Shown here piece after piece: positions 59,901 through 61,039 of a DNA stretch of 64,000 bases. Below the pieces are notes generated by a model. It saw only the letters and a program-made list of their open reading frames with translations, ran no database searches and was not told where the DNA came from. The stretch is from Lutraria lutraria (Eukaryota > Mollusca > Bivalvia > Venerida > Mactridae): assembly GCA_964023205.1 (NCBI GenBank), contig OZ026835.1, forward strand, positions 20,287,817 through 20,351,816, given 5' to 3'. Each line of letters starts with the position of its first letter. Positions within the stretch are counted from its first letter, which is position 1. Position numbers and translations under genes: made by a program.

Positions 59901-60106
59901 TGTATTTAGAAGCTCGCCAAAGTCAATAGATAAATCATTTGTGTTTAACTTACAGTACTGTAAATACCATTAGTCACAACCGGTCCTGTGTTGAACTTGA
60001 GGAGATACATACATCCAGAGAAGAGATGATGTGTACAGAAAGTGATGAGGTCAATATGTACGACTGTATCGATGATGCTACGTTATATGAAACAATTGAT
60101 AAATAA
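35865..60106 (+). CDS. Gene B: WSC-EGF transmembrane receptor, 8 exons
   Basis: The exons 35865-35913, 39439-39590, 40057-40192, 40595-40714, 41373-41492, 59098-59193, 59415-59442 and 59956-60106 sum to 852 nt, giving 283 residues and closing in frame. Order: signal peptide, WSC domain (putative carbohydrate-binding), one EGF domain, Ser/Thr-rich stalk, TM helix, tail with two YxxI motifs. Intron 1 holds LINE debris and intron 5 the whole Polinton. Gene C downstream is a paralogue. Binding of a carbohydrate ligand and signalling are inferred from domains. Confidence 0.8.
36250..38503 (+). mobile_element. 5'-truncated CR1/L2-like LINE
   Basis: Reverse transcriptase with FGKSQGKDGIGAEFY, YVDFQKAFDSL, GTRQGDLSSPIIFSLY and LLFADDVA (the FADD catalytic pair), and a C-terminal CLYC...H...CPKY zinc-like motif. 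The endonuclease half is missing. A frameshift near 36345-36356 separates the first block from the 630-codon frame (36330-38222). The 3' end is a TACTTG microsatellite tail (38479-38501), as in non-poly(A) LINEs. It sits sense in gene B intron 1. Confidence 0.85.
36330..38222 (+). pseudogene. LINE reverse transcriptase ORF, 5'-truncated and frameshifted
   Basis: Open from the RT fingers/palm through the C-terminal Cys motif, but its first ~9 codons are out of the LINE frame, so the start codon is spurious. No endonuclease domain. Not expected to be autonomous. Confidence 0.8.
38504..39393 (+). pseudogene. Second LINE RT fragment, degenerate
   Basis: Three frames are needed: a degenerate YADD block (YGFADVHTA), NDWMNNNKLKMNNSKTEL, then SHLDYCNAILFGIS and DLHWLPIKARIRFKIL, the typical CR1/L2-type tail. 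At least two frameshifts (~38783, ~39050). It abuts the first LINE, either as a nested insertion or a separate copy. Confidence 0.8.
39439..39590 (+). CDS. Gene B exon 2: WSC domain, first half
   Basis: YMGCYNSYNF opens the domain and CKAFCKQRSYRYAGTH is the conserved C-x3-C...Y-x-YAG block. Ends in phase 0 before gtaagg, as in gene C. Confidence 0.85.
40057..40192 (+). CDS. Gene B exon 3: WSC domain, second half
   Basis: GKKCLCRDNL, CTEPCPMYNDETCGG and VQVYD are the WSC C-terminal cysteines and final strand. 136 nt, exactly the size of gene C exon 3. Confidence 0.87.
40595..40714 (+). CDS. Gene B exon 4: EGF domain
   Basis: PCRNEAWCNGSECED, then YRCKCEPGWTGKHC: a complete six-cysteine EGF. 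Phase 1-1. Confidence 0.88.
41373..41492 (+). CDS. Gene B exon 5: Ser/Thr-rich stalk
   Basis: EPSTTRTTILTTIS and ENTTYN form a likely O/N-glycosylated stalk. The donor is placed at AATA before gtaaca because it gives the phase 1 required by the TM exon. If not spliced there, the frame runs to TAA at 41600-41602 and would give a soluble form. Confidence 0.65.
41598..41700. mobile_element. pogo/Tc1-like MITE
   Basis: AAAACCTCGATTATCC at 41601-41616 and its complement at 41677-41692. ~100 bp, without coding. It begins at the TAA that ends the unspliced exon 5 frame of gene B. Confidence 0.6.
41856..41861. repeat. Polinton target-site duplication, left
   Basis: TATATT immediately before the left TIR, identical to 59052-59057. 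Six bp is the known Polinton/Maverick duplication length. Confidence 0.93.
42053..42062 (-). promoter_or_regulatory. Histone-downstream-element-like purine motif (left TIR)
   Basis: CGAAAGAAAA on the minus strand, 12 nt after the second stem-loop. This is the position and composition of the U7 snRNA-binding element in histone pre-mRNAs. Confidence 0.65.
42075..42112 (-). ncRNA. Tandem histone-type 3' stem-loops (left TIR)
   Basis: On the minus strand GGTCCTTTTCAGGACC (42112-42097) and GGCCCTTTTCAGGGCC (42090-42075), each flanked by CCAAC and ACCA. Both match the metazoan histone mRNA stem-loop consensus (6-bp stem, 4-nt loop TTTC). They lie ~25 nt after the stop of the 42139-42870 gene. Confidence 0.85.
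42139..42870 (-). CDS. Polinton Q/P-repeat protein with basic tail, 243 aa
   Basis: Start placed at 42870 (MESFNMPYDIL) because a TATA box lies 36 nt upstream. The longer frame to 43017 would include the promoter. Residues ~35-65 are Tyr/Gln-rich (YNQPKY, YRQPQY), then ~8 copies of a Met-Val-Asp-Val-Gln-Pro / Met-Thr-Asn-Thr-Gln-Pro repeat, then a short heptad-like segment. The Lys/His/Glu-rich tail (KKRKHEHEKKKPEHDKK) probably acts as a nuclear signal. No family recognised. The transcript is expected to end at the TIR stem-loops. Confidence 0.75.
   Translation of the reverse strand: MESFNMPYDILREALESSELIDPNAGMHYNQPKYNQPKYGQLQYRQPQYSQYSQPLYSQYSQQSMVDVQPMVDVQPIQPMVDVQPTMTNTQPMVDVQPTMTNTQPIQPMTNTQSMVDVQPTMTNTQPSMANTQLMTDKQSNTMGDTKPTTGLSVLQGIKEEMVQMNQVMQEMVRLMKNQEVRFKPQEMIVPVQFMYDSKKRKHEHEKKKPEHDKKKPEMTETKKRKHDLEKQPRGKYGKEIKK
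42906..42913 (-). promoter_or_regulatory. TATA box of the 42139-42870 gene
   Basis: GTATAAATACC on the minus strand, 36 nt upstream of the ATG. A TCAAGGTCA motif lies ~35 nt further upstream (42948-42956), with another at 43043-43051. Confidence 0.75.
43080..43345. repeat. 34-bp tandem repeats between two Polinton genes
   Basis: About eight copies of a 34-bp unit (actgtacacattatactatc + acagcaatttgaat), with degenerate copies on to ~43470. They lie upstream of the 42870 gene. An enhancer or replication function is possible but unproven. Confidence 0.85.
43565..43576 (-). promoter_or_regulatory. Histone-downstream-element-like purine motif (internal)
   Basis: TTCAGAAAGAAT on the minus strand about 10 nt after the stem-loop. 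It diverges from the TIR version around it, yet the AGAAAGAA core is kept. Confidence 0.6.
43586..43623 (-). ncRNA. Tandem histone-type 3' stem-loops (internal)
   Basis: The same two stem-loops in the same order (43623-43608 and 43601-43586, minus strand), ~20 nt after the stop of the 43643-43966 gene. Sequence beyond them partly resembles the TIR, so this 3' region was probably duplicated from it. Confidence 0.85.
43643..43966 (-). CDS. Polinton coiled-coil/acidic protein with Cys tail, 107 aa
   Basis: Residues ~12-42 form a leucine heptad coiled coil (LGLYIEQLEMQLEELRLEV). A Glu/Asp/Trp-rich middle follows, then the C-terminal CPACMGRC. Divergently transcribed from the 44168 gene across a CCAAT array. 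Its 3' end carries two histone-type stem-loops. No known family recognised. Confidence 0.72.
   Translation of the reverse strand: MSQRTLNIIKRKYTTLGLYIEQLEMQLEELRLEVKTLREGKKFAEEVVVSSGEEDWGDTPQESTPENWEDELVEVPSNLYQPTPDPKDVQKWDKWCPACMGRCGQRH
44031..44108. promoter_or_regulatory. CCAAT array in a divergent promoter
   Basis: ATTGGT (inverted CCAAT) at 44031, 44055, 44079 and 44103, exactly 24 bp apart in a tandem repeat between the divergent genes 43966 (-) and 44168 (+). NF-Y-type CCAAT boxes are common in histone and S-phase promoters. Confidence 0.7.
44168..44392 (+). CDS. Polinton small protein with myristoylation-type N terminus, 74 aa
   Basis: MGNCLKSSSD fits an N-myristoylation signal (Gly2, Ser/Lys-rich after it) with an adjacent Cys4 that could be palmitoylated. 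The motif KMGNLYPDL occurs twice (residues ~21-29 and 44-52), an internal duplication. The rest is acidic and ends YWRYLFLAEMQ. Probably membrane-associated; the function is unknown. Its transcript ends in a histone-type stem-loop. Confidence 0.7.
   Translation: MGNCLKSSSDEPEQEDVWVVKMGNLYPDLSEFQDACVEVKMDIKMGNLYPDLAIFYDEDLRANYWRYLFLAEMQ
44403..44418 (+). ncRNA. Histone-type 3' stem-loop (variant loop)
   Basis: GGCCCTTATTAGGGCC, with CCAAC before and ACCA after, 10 nt beyond the stop of the 44168-44392 gene. The loop is TATT rather than TTTC, still allowed by the consensus. Only a weak purine element (gcaaagacaaaag) follows, farther away. Confidence 0.78.
44484..44489 (-). terminator. Poly(A) signal of the zinc-knuckle gene
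   Basis: AATAAA on the minus strand ~130 nt after the stop at 44618. This unit therefore uses ordinary polyadenylation, unlike its neighbours. Confidence 0.5.
44570..44613. repeat. Short tandem repeat (acattgtccaac)
   Basis: Four near-copies of acattgtccaac/acattgtccaat in the 3' UTR of the minus-strand zinc-knuckle gene. Confidence 0.7.
44618..44968 (-). pseudogene. Polinton CCHC zinc-knuckle protein with an in-frame stop
   Basis: Minus strand ATG at 44968 reads an N-terminal ~40-residue basic/heptad region, then TGA at 44842-44840, then two CCHC zinc knuckles (CYRCGKKGHYSTSC and CFYCHEQGHFIADC) and a Lys-rich tail to TAA at 44618. A TATA box 34 nt upstream supports the start. Either a single nonsense mutation or a gene that starts downstream. 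CCHC knuckles bind single-stranded nucleic acid. This is the only broken ORF of the element. Confidence 0.75.
45002..45009 (-). promoter_or_regulatory. TATA box of the minus-strand zinc-knuckle gene
   Basis: CTATAAAAGA on the minus strand, 34 nt before the ATG at 44968. It forms a compact divergent promoter with the PolB TATA box. Confidence 0.75.
45025..45033. promoter_or_regulatory. TGACCTTGA motif in the PolB/zinc-knuckle promoter
   Basis: Sits between the two divergent TATA boxes. Its reverse complement TCAAGGTCA is the classic monomeric ERR/NR5A nuclear-receptor site. Confidence 0.5.
45042..45049 (+). promoter_or_regulatory. TATA box of the DNA polymerase gene
   Basis: GTATAAAAAAC 29 nt upstream of the ATG at 45078. 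It shows that the frame's earlier ATG at 45012 is upstream of the likely transcription start. Confidence 0.75.
45078..48869 (+). CDS. Protein-primed family B DNA polymerase (Polinton pPolB), 1,263 aa
   Basis: Replicates the element. N-terminal acidic/basic tail, then Cys/His modules (residues ~295-410: CEWCDISYDH, CPDCRR, CKKCGQKV). The 3'-5' exonuclease motifs are FDFEC (D424), HNAQGYD (D503) and YCQSDVD (D626). An insert at ~715-790 (VDGYCQETNTVYEFMGCWYH, then VVMWECEF) looks like a Vsr/PD-(D/E)xK endonuclease fold. Polymerase motifs are DICSLYPY (D846), KTMLNCLWGK (~1025, Trp where Tyr is usual) and YFDTDS (D1124). All catalytic residues are present. The start was chosen from the TATA box. 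Confidence 0.96.
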   Translation: MSDTDSTSGEDEPPTKRSKFEPVRDYYDIQSRMERKSRKFKTQSRVYDVTFQPYNQSFEFTNRLFNDMMDQLYKRCEVKSNDRVRVSILHPDLDFGIHVPFNRASRISGDTLLDEIERVAQSNRQFKIHDGAAQMEITHIAMPQGTGKKTFKAPNLFSMRKSKTSVVCIDNSKDSMCLARSIVVGRCKVHENQTPEWKKRWGYIRRSKKNLQKYEAEALLKQVGISSDQSCGIEEYQKLQDYLYPSYVIKIHPQHYGSELLFKPPAMTEKSRVIHIFHHDNHYDCIVSITGFLGRGYYCEWCDISYDHREGHQCSHICQCYAHTLCPAGQSIRCPDCRRLFLSQACFDNHKTKTGKQRKTICESVWNCKKCGQKVIETKRSHVCPGTKKCRCCKAIVGPDHDCYIPTYEPPDRKQPEVPFIFFDFECRFDSGEHIPNFCVAQRACGDCMCKSVKAPCEYCEEVNEARQMTFRGENTLQQFCTWLFLPTHRGSTVIAHNAQGYDAQFILRYVLTQGTAKPQLIMNGSKIIQLRVHGIRMIDSLSFLSMPLSGFPNTFGLTELAKGWFPFYANTLAYQDYVGPYLPLHFYKPDSMKPERREEFLTWYNERKGDVFDFQKEMEKYCQSDVDILRRGCGEFRQQLLESDQIDPFTEATTLAQVCNKAWRKNSMPPHSLAVISDAGYPNKTRYSMKGIRWLQMMAVTEEIHIRHALNNKGEVKIGPYYVDGYCQETNTVYEFMGCWYHGCPTCFPNRSTINPYTLRSMQQAYHDTYKRLESLKEQGYPVVVMWECEFDQRCQKDPAYKTRVERFYHGQEPIQPREALFGGRTNAVRLYHEVDNDQEIKYVDICSLYPYVNKYRSYPIGHPVIMSQEQIDQQHIEKYKGLIKCRVLPPQDLWMPVLPIHCNSKMVFTLCRTCAEKEMDYCTHSPYERFLYGTWTHVELAKAIALGYQVSKVYHVWHWDEWSTDVYRQYIDKYLKMKQEASGYPPGVDTEEAQDKFKQDYFEAEGIRLQQVEKNPGKRAFAKTMLNCLWGKNAQTNLLPKTEYVHRLDQFYGILNDPKKSVKYVECFDHDEFMLMNYTDESDKADPHSSANPGVASFVTAYARLELYKVLEPLGKRVLYFDTDSCMYIHDPDGYNVPIISSRLGKWTDEVPKGRIVRYVALGPKNYGYEYIENGELHQNCKVKGITLDYNATQQVNFNTMVDCVKDRHHYSTVVEYASRIKRHKDRTVTSEKQVKTFRSVYTKRIVVENHMTVPYGYLHD
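48929..49555 (+). CDS. Polinton F-box-like protein, 208 aa
   Basis: MDWIPLLPIELRLKIYRYVI resembles the first helix block of an F-box (LPxELxxxIxxxV). An earlier ATG at 48887 is in frame but lacks context support. The remainder is helical and basic with no recognised repeats. If it is an F-box, it would recruit substrates to an SCF ubiquitin ligase, a known viral strategy; this is inference. It overlaps the next frame by 28 nt. Confidence 0.6.
   Translation: MDWIPLLPIELRLKIYRYVIWANAKTWKMELVHTWATHNAIHSLQHTNHRRIERLLKDVGDRQDLSFNQKLPILRKLNVVQQSLDRMLSTTWDFLIHDANLSDVSALANNFRSTPNVIWFSMAEEDNGRSHPGWRPYSQFKIRGIMVFKRQVPFTHVIHILQYRAVFYKLRHRLREVKDEIEAVHANRPRIVICSGNIQLWLNHLDDL
49528..49815 (+). CDS. Polinton small protein, paralogue 1, 95 aa
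   Basis: Starts MVKPSRRFISLYY inside the end of the F-box-like gene. The C-terminal half (FELFRQMIRDAM ... DDWNTYVCNDRVIHTIREW) is similar in order to the next protein's (FEEMKHGLHVM ... TDWFKQVVNNDSVLTFLSQF). It overlaps the next ORF by ATGA. Function unknown. Confidence 0.55.
   Translation: MVKPSRRFISLYYILDFELYTDTLYSIVQDDLVKVKDIRAWILNPHTFELFRQMIRDAMISAHLDLKAIHRDDWNTYVCNDRVIHTIREWNSLIL
49812..50156 (+). CDS. Polinton small protein, paralogue 2, 114 aa
   Basis: Start placed at 49812, where ATGA overlaps the previous stop. Carries the TDWFKQVVNNDSVLTFLSQF block shared with its neighbour and a Cys-rich end (CCSCCDYSC). Two AATAAA signals follow within 22 nt. Confidence 0.58.
   Translation: MNHTLLRKALVFAYRMKIPEGHHSLEWIRQQLSTPDMFEEMKHGLHVMNSFYKQSVPMDLSETDWFKQVVNNDSVLTFLSQFGHSECVFEFSDKLLLPLHDMCCSCCDYSCTHT
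50169..50178 (+). terminator. Overlapping poly(A) signals
   Basis: AATAAATAAA just after the stop at 50156. Candidate 3' end for the PolB-side transcripts. Confidence 0.6.
50219..50866 (+). CDS. Genome-packaging ATPase (FtsK/HerA, A32-like), 215 aa
   Basis: Walker A GPSGSGKT (17-24), Walker B LIIFDDM (88-94) and a sensor-like YITQN (120-124) are intact. This is the compact ATPase of Polintons, adintoviruses and related PRD1-lineage viruses, which pumps DNA into the capsid. The C terminus (PVVYI) runs into a TATA-like string that also supplies the stop codon. Confidence 0.93.
   Translation: MESSLLFKHPCNMFIAGPSGSGKTQFVKKVLEYKSDLFQVVPERIVWCYKEWQVAYAQLQEQEPSIRFIQGIPDEDEEIVEDTSIPHLIIFDDMLGDKDEEKIKLWFTRKGHHRNASVIYITQNMFQQSKASRTLSLNAHYMILFQNTRDKGQIKVLANQIQLPHLLPAYQDAISTPHGYLVIDFHPQTPDSYRLRTDIFHHWITGEKRGPVVYI
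50860..50867 (+). promoter_or_regulatory. TATA box overlapping the ATPase stop codon
   Basis: TATATAAA, containing the ATPase TAA, 34 nt before the ATG of the next gene. Confidence 0.65.
50901..52025 (+). CDS. Virion core precursor with H1-like and SR-rich tails, 374 aa
   Basis: Three parts. (1) Residues 1-90, a helical domain paralogous to the next gene's N terminus, ending in LKPGGGG, a plausible protease site. (2) ~113-155, an SPAKRK/KPRK repeat, like histone H1 tails and adenovirus core proteins. (3) ~190-325, a Ser/Arg-rich low-complexity region (SRSGSNS, SSRSS). The basic part likely condenses DNA. The SR part could be phosphorylated by SR kinases to release it. Family-level virion role inferred from position and composition. 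Confidence 0.75.
   Translation: MSATAIAQSLEHLGQERDPTVREQMLRSGLKEMLKWFTLAAKVILKKKIVLPKQTQNFMQKHQHELEQLGDDQVDMDTKRQLILKPGGGGFLGGVMIRSLLRWNGQKTIRKFVKSPAKRKAPARKPRKSPAKRKSPARKPRKAPAKKARKSPAKINERFITLRRRKQTTSTPSMAVTPISKLQWSPISPVSSLNFSSSRNSSKSSSRSGSNSFSTPKSLSRSGSNSSSRSSRSLSRSGSNSFSTPRSSRSSRSLSRSGPSSLSRSYSSSGPSSLSSSYSSSSPSSYSISGSSSFSTPRSLSSSSRSSNSSRSSSSRSSPSSRSSPDTPLCRFSPLSLSTLSRQAVLKPLLRHRIHLMRQGPMNPASRQAFDALV
52021..52028 (+). promoter_or_regulatory. TATA box overlapping the core-protein stop codon
   Basis: TATAAAAG, whose TAA is the stop of the core gene, 36 nt before the next ATG. Same arrangement as at 50860. Confidence 0.7.
52064..52435 (+). CDS. Core/penton-region precursor with predicted protease site, 123 aa
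   Basis: Basic helical N terminus (~1-88) paralogous to the preceding protein, then VLNQKGG at 87-92, which fits an adenain-type (x)xGG cleavage site. A hydrophobic, Ala/Gly-rich C-terminal peptide follows (LFPLLALAPIIAKAVAAG) with a KKL end. The released peptide could be membrane-active, like adenovirus precursors VI/X. Its stop overlaps the next ATG (ATGA). Confidence 0.75.
   Translation: MAPKRPLLHKYGHLVLGLTQAPDGLRRKMIHGASKEMIQCVSECCQNVLKGNVALSPSQKQRLKSKRQHLRTLADKRVSIQKKKRVLNQKGGLFPLLALAPIIAKAVAAGALSGGVATLVKKL
52432..53190 (+). CDS. Conserved Polinton protein, 252 aa, function unknown
   Basis: N-terminal Pro/Gln region, an Ala/Pro linker (~80-105), then a compact domain at ~105-195 (ILESVPTTMRRKTQLLL, NIIDLVNDVIRHRKG, PRGWEQF). 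I recognise this domain from animal Polintons but know of no assigned activity. The acidic C terminus carries a duplicated KPxKQMKAEP motif. It overlaps the integrase start by 16 nt. The alternative start at 52441 is equally good. Confidence 0.75.
   Translation: MKKMAIVPFKMLEEMNRWKTEQRPRLPPPPQVSQTSDLQKQMGDVLQNESLSESEKAQHYGQVLQKFQLSHQKAREPATLAAPVAPAAPVVPAAQGAQGAQAAPATLTDRILESVPTTMRRKTQLLLHFLQNHPHMSWNDQGMLEYHGKPIQGSNIIDLVNDVIRHRKGSEPRGWEQFSSGLRDVNVPQEAIGNKRRWSWMQKADDSEEDDEFFDSFVEPRSPISKPAKQMKAEPISKPVKQMKAEPKWEAY
53175..54269 (+). CDS. Retroviral-type integrase with chromodomain, 364 aa
   Basis: Inserts the element. Catalytic core: QADLAD (D88), LQTDKG (D148) and IVERFQ (E183), with exact D,D35E spacing. 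The N-terminal region resembles a degenerate zinc-binding domain. The C terminus (~325-364: YEIESVLAHR, HWKGYPSKFDSWIPESHL) is a chromodomain with its aromatic residues, probably targeting modified histone tails. Start 53196 is an alternative. The 6-bp duplication around the element fits this enzyme class. Confidence 0.95.
   Translation: MGSLLDNMNKKVDSLLHQIYYDPHHPAGFGGVERLTTAARTQLKSITPSQVRSWLKGQKTYTLHKPIRRVFSRRKTIVGGIDHQWQADLADMQSLAQYNTPYRYLLCVIDVFSKYAWVVPLKDKTGLTLVEAFRSILKTRQPKALQTDKGTEFKNQRFQQFLDKVGIHYFTTENPETKASIVERFQRTLKSRMWKYFTHHKTRRYIQVLSDLVHAYNHRVHRSIQMAPVSVNENNESQVALTLYGKSRKKASTTLHVGDIVRINKTKRTFDKGYLPNWTTELFKVIQVKKTSPATVKLTDLDGEPILGSFYFSEVQVIKDDAIYEIESVLAHRQSKVDGRREIKVHWKGYPSKFDSWIPESHLV
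54284..54529 (+). CDS. Small two-segment membrane protein, 81 aa
   Basis: One clear TM helix (FFAQIVVVFIIITVSLFNL) and a second hydrophobic stretch (LWLLLLSSSLGYILP). The SSSLGYILPNP end is familiar from other animal Polintons. It may sit in a virion or host membrane. Start chosen at MSQTDT, 15 nt after the integrase stop. ATGA overlap with the next gene. Confidence 0.75.
   Translation: MSQTDTASVVVTASEQTKLCEPKNKVTFFAQIVVVFIIITVSLFNLCFQRPDRELWLLLLSSSLGYILPNPSLKFNKPKST
54526..55368 (+). CDS. Minor capsid protein (penton-like jelly roll), 280 aa
   Basis: The opening (FYITLMSDSSMDLFQDN, CFRTKLAKPIHL, WEIALVEMIVPSQV) is the typical start of the Polinton minor capsid protein, which forms the vertices. 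Length and position directly before the major capsid gene agree. Calling it a single jelly roll rests on family knowledge, not visible motifs. ATGA overlap with the following gene. Confidence 0.8.
   Translation: MSSFYITLMSDSSMDLFQDNTQCCFRTKLAKPIHLNKQDWEIALVEMIVPSQVINVTEEERHFYIVTHDPVLGKALENFETYCTLPNKEEKGVRLCIPIGTYVTPQHLIETIDFTVKDQLGKIFKQKGLRFTMGFSGQSKRAKLDSSDQLGIQFHPHMFIKLGGAPDSSSTIFFKDTPDPFPHGVDINMGHNHLFVYSDLASYTYLGNIEAPILRVAPFDPRTKAGTNPHIHFEFLNLHYVPLAKADFDTITIHIRGDTGQSIQFIHGKSMVKLHLRQRQ
55365..55730 (+). CDS. Basic capsid-associated protein (protein VI/X-like), 121 aa
   Basis: RQYGHGLGSMFKKAMKRII is an amphipathic N-terminal helix, then an Ala/Lys helical middle and a strongly basic end (SPKRRIKSKPVKKI). 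The RQxGxGLGxxF start is conserved in Polinton genes located before the capsid gene. Membrane-lytic or DNA-bridging role is inferred. Confidence 0.72.
   Translation: MIPTYQGQPRQYGHGLGSMFKKAMKRIIPLLNPFVKSGVRTLKKEGLQQGKAAIKDILTGSNAKQVIRKRGASVLKDVGESLLHAVASPKRRIKSKPVKKIPHSKLHHRRVKQARPLDIFD
55733..57031 (+). CDS. Major capsid protein (hexon-like double jelly roll), 432 aa
   Basis: N-terminal region ALDNNAPIEFVIPAQTEKW and YLYLKLKI, then DVYLNNKLITSN, KTFTIPNGQRS, and a C-terminal FAEYDNQIEINQFREVL. These are recognisable Polinton/adintovirus capsid blocks; homologues are often annotated in invertebrates only as an uncharacterised protein. Full length and undisrupted. The double jelly roll is known for the family. 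Two nt separate it from the previous stop. Confidence 0.88.
   Translation: MMQHGSCECSKTELDVSVVPPTMTAMQEGQWTEHYPISALDNNAPIEFVIPAQTEKWTDLNQSYLYLKLKIIQADGTDLAADSEIATVNNFFHSMFSSIDVYLNNKLITSNADTYAYRAYIENLLSFTSSCKDTQLQALELWGEDTPGHMNTHAHDGGNLGYIERRDRVLQSRVVELCGRLHLDLMMQDKYLPNGMEIRLRLNKASPQFCLMGAAPAKIKFLEAGFNVRTVDLLPVVANQLNQQIAQHNMKIPIRRTEVKTFTIPNGQRSKIEDHLFQGQLPKRLIIGMVRNGDMNGDMATNPFDFRHFTLNHLEVSIDGKSIHNKAFQPNFETGEVLRSYMSLYQATGALGLNRSFGLSMNDYRNGYTLWGLDLTADQGCEEGQLHPIKTGNLRLEFHFGTALAQAINVIVFAEYDNQIEINQFREVLLDY
57033..57497 (+). CDS. Conserved Polinton Cys/His protein, 154 aa
   Basis: Central HKDCYGCRVNHPSQVQHVLC could bind zinc (C-x2-C-x3-H-x5-H-x2-C). The C terminus is acidic with several Trp. Proteins with this HPSQ motif occur between capsid and protease genes in other animal Polintons, as far as I recall. 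Function unknown. It overlaps the protease start by 14 nt. Confidence 0.65.
   Translation: MEDMDIEHLEKGQDYEMKLLAYPCCTSSRTDFLQECLNHHVTEALQSLIYNQVHKDCYGCRVNHPSQVQHVLCLYTNTEEWTELYIQKAIQRLDVFKVMEKWYPELVTLTDSEKGDACRLWIQFKEELTQNQFIDQWISVWAERVNRNWHYGDE
57484..58074 (+). CDS. Adenain-like maturation cysteine protease, 196 aa
   Basis: Catalytic set GEHWVAL (H53), VYFDSYG (D68), RIQGD (Q98) and PVCGVYC (C105). The Gln-Cys gap of seven equals that of adenovirus protease. It should process the core precursors (candidate GG sites at 50901 and 52064 genes). Start set at METNELQ because the 57448 ATG lies deep in the previous gene. Arg/His-rich tail. Confidence 0.92.
   Translation: METNELQYLLDHSPLLKPLHARVCAKDQLPSEKPHDVKAYIVNTHNGNQRGEHWVALYLKDNKAVYFDSYGLPPFEEILTFVKKHANKTYLWNAMRIQGDMLPVCGVYCLFALDFISRECDLNQILLTRFKPDMYGKNDTYVTHWFQQYYGTYYMHAQYVNKCGQKCCAQRNSRPEGHNRLYHSITHRNTTLYGDH
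58118..58123 (+). terminator. Poly(A) signal after the protease gene
   Basis: AATAAA 44 nt beyond the protease stop, closing the long plus-strand block. Confidence 0.65.
58211..58275 (+). promoter_or_regulatory. CRE-type repeat promoter
   Basis: TGACGCCATCCAA at 58212, then TGACGTCATCCAA at 58232 and 58251. TGACGTCA is the CREB/ATF site. A GGGCGG box (58273-58278) follows. The repeat sits 40-100 nt before the ATG of the last gene. Confidence 0.65.
58315..58788 (+). CDS. Polinton coiled-coil protein with Cys-rich tail, 157 aa
   Basis: Start placed at MPHFILRT (58315), after the CRE repeats. The earlier frame start at 58210 is inside them. Long Arg/Glu/Gln coiled coil (~45-115) and a C-terminal CGDSTCRLCYPPPDCQCELC cluster. 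The coiled coil plus Cys tail plan repeats that of the 43643-43966 gene. Transcript ends at the right TIR stem-loops. No known family recognised. Confidence 0.7.
   Translation: MPHFILRTQTLKMEALFNELKTAKQLTEKQSRVWRSISRLTASIVRKRERDLQFIGETLNTIETNRFHHREELSQFRDQVRERQRDARERTVNRQREQQQEEEHWRIITTAQVEYTEQPPVPEQEWSCGDSTCRLCYPPPDCQCELCTQPDQSANTV
58801..58838 (+). ncRNA. Tandem histone-type 3' stem-loops (right TIR)
   Basis: GGTCCTTTTCAGGACC (58801-58816) and GGCCCTTTTCAGGGCC (58823-58838), 12 nt after the stop of the 58315-58788 gene. Identical to the left TIR. Confidence 0.85.
58851..58860 (+). promoter_or_regulatory. Histone-downstream-element-like purine motif (right TIR)
   Basis: CGAAAGAAAA, 12 nt after the second stem-loop. 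Candidate U7 snRNA target. Confidence 0.65.
59052..59057. repeat. Polinton target-site duplication, right
   Basis: TATATT immediately after the right TIR, a perfect copy of the left one. Confidence 0.93.
59098..59193 (+). CDS. Gene B exon 6: transmembrane helix
   Basis: LIIGTLVAVGIFVINGIFL followed by TVWCVCRRT: TM helix with a juxtamembrane basic/Cys motif. Its acceptor (tttatttgctgttttag) lies only 46 bp from the right end of the Polinton. Confidence 0.82.
59415..59442 (+). CDS. Gene B exon 7: short cytoplasmic exon
   Basis: 28 nt encoding DAESDSDDK between ttatttcag and gtttgt. Acidic and serine-rich, like casein kinase 2 sites. Confidence 0.7.
59735..59911. mobile_element. MITE with AATAAAGGTC motifs
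   Basis: Several copies of aataaaggtca and its complement ggcctttat, right end gtttggctgta. Same family as 63296-63476. Lies in gene B intron 7. Confidence 0.5.
59956..60106 (+). CDS. Gene B exon 8: cytoplasmic tail with YxxI pair
   Basis: Ends MYDCIDDATLYETIDK and TAA. Two YxxI motifs with five residues between them resemble a compact ITAM. The usual ITAM spacing is six or more, so the match is imperfect. Confidence 0.8.
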
Positions 60107-60430
60107 GCTATATGCTGTACTGTGCAGTTGTTTGTTGTGCAAAGACACCTTCGAAGAAGAGTAGAACTTTTTCAATAGACATCAGAAATGCATACTATTT
60201 GACCGATTTTTTACCACGTACCAGAATATCATAAAAATGAAGTTTTATATTAAGTATCATTTTCCACATCGCAAGTGTTAGTCGTGTTGTATTACAGCTG
60301 TGTTCGTAGAAATAGCATGAATCTTGTGATACGTTTTACAATTTGTGCGTTTGTCACGTACACACTATATACCAACATTTTATTTTGAATAACCCTAAAA
60401 TCTGTGTTTTTCCTATCTGTCTATTGTTGG

Positions 60431-60436
60431 AATAAA
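60431..60436 (+). terminator. Poly(A) signal of gene B
   Basis: AATAAA about 325 nt after the stop codon, followed by a T/G-rich stretch. Confidence 0.6.
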
Positions 60437-60627
60437 ATGTTCATTATTCATCACTATAATAACATTGTTGGCTATATCTTTATTGAATCGATTGGTAACA
60501 CTTCAATTATTGAGTTAAATGTCACACCAACAACTAGGGTTATTTGTCAACATGTACAGCTACAACTGTAGAAGAAAACTCACGGTGTACACCTGTGTAG
60601 AACCATCGACTTAATGAACAGCTTCCT

Positions 60628-60722
60628 CGCACGTGACATTTGGTCACGGTGGAATTGGAACTCACAGCAGTGAGGGGCTAGTGATCAGTAGCCAGAGAGA
60701 GCATAACCACTCGAACACCATT
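60628..60722 (-). repeat. tRNA-like SINE fragment
   Basis: Minus strand: gtggttatgctctctctggc as A-box region and gagttccaattcc as a degenerate B box. Confidence 0.4.
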
Positions 60723-61039
60723 ACTAACAATACTAGCATAGTCTGAAGACAGATATGTAATTGTTACTGCTGATGCAGGTTACGCTGGACTTGAAATTGG
60801 TTCACAGACAATAATTGCAAATATTGGTAATTTGTTTTTGTTTTCAGAAAAATAGATAGATAATTATTTTCTATATGATATAGCGAATGGAAGCCAAGAC
60901 TAAGCCTCACGTCCATATATTATCATCTATCAGTATATTAAAGAATGTTAATTTAAAAATCAGCATACAAATATCGAAATGATTTTATTTTGAATTTCCC
61001 TAGAATAACTGTCTTCCAATATGATATGTAATTTATGTA

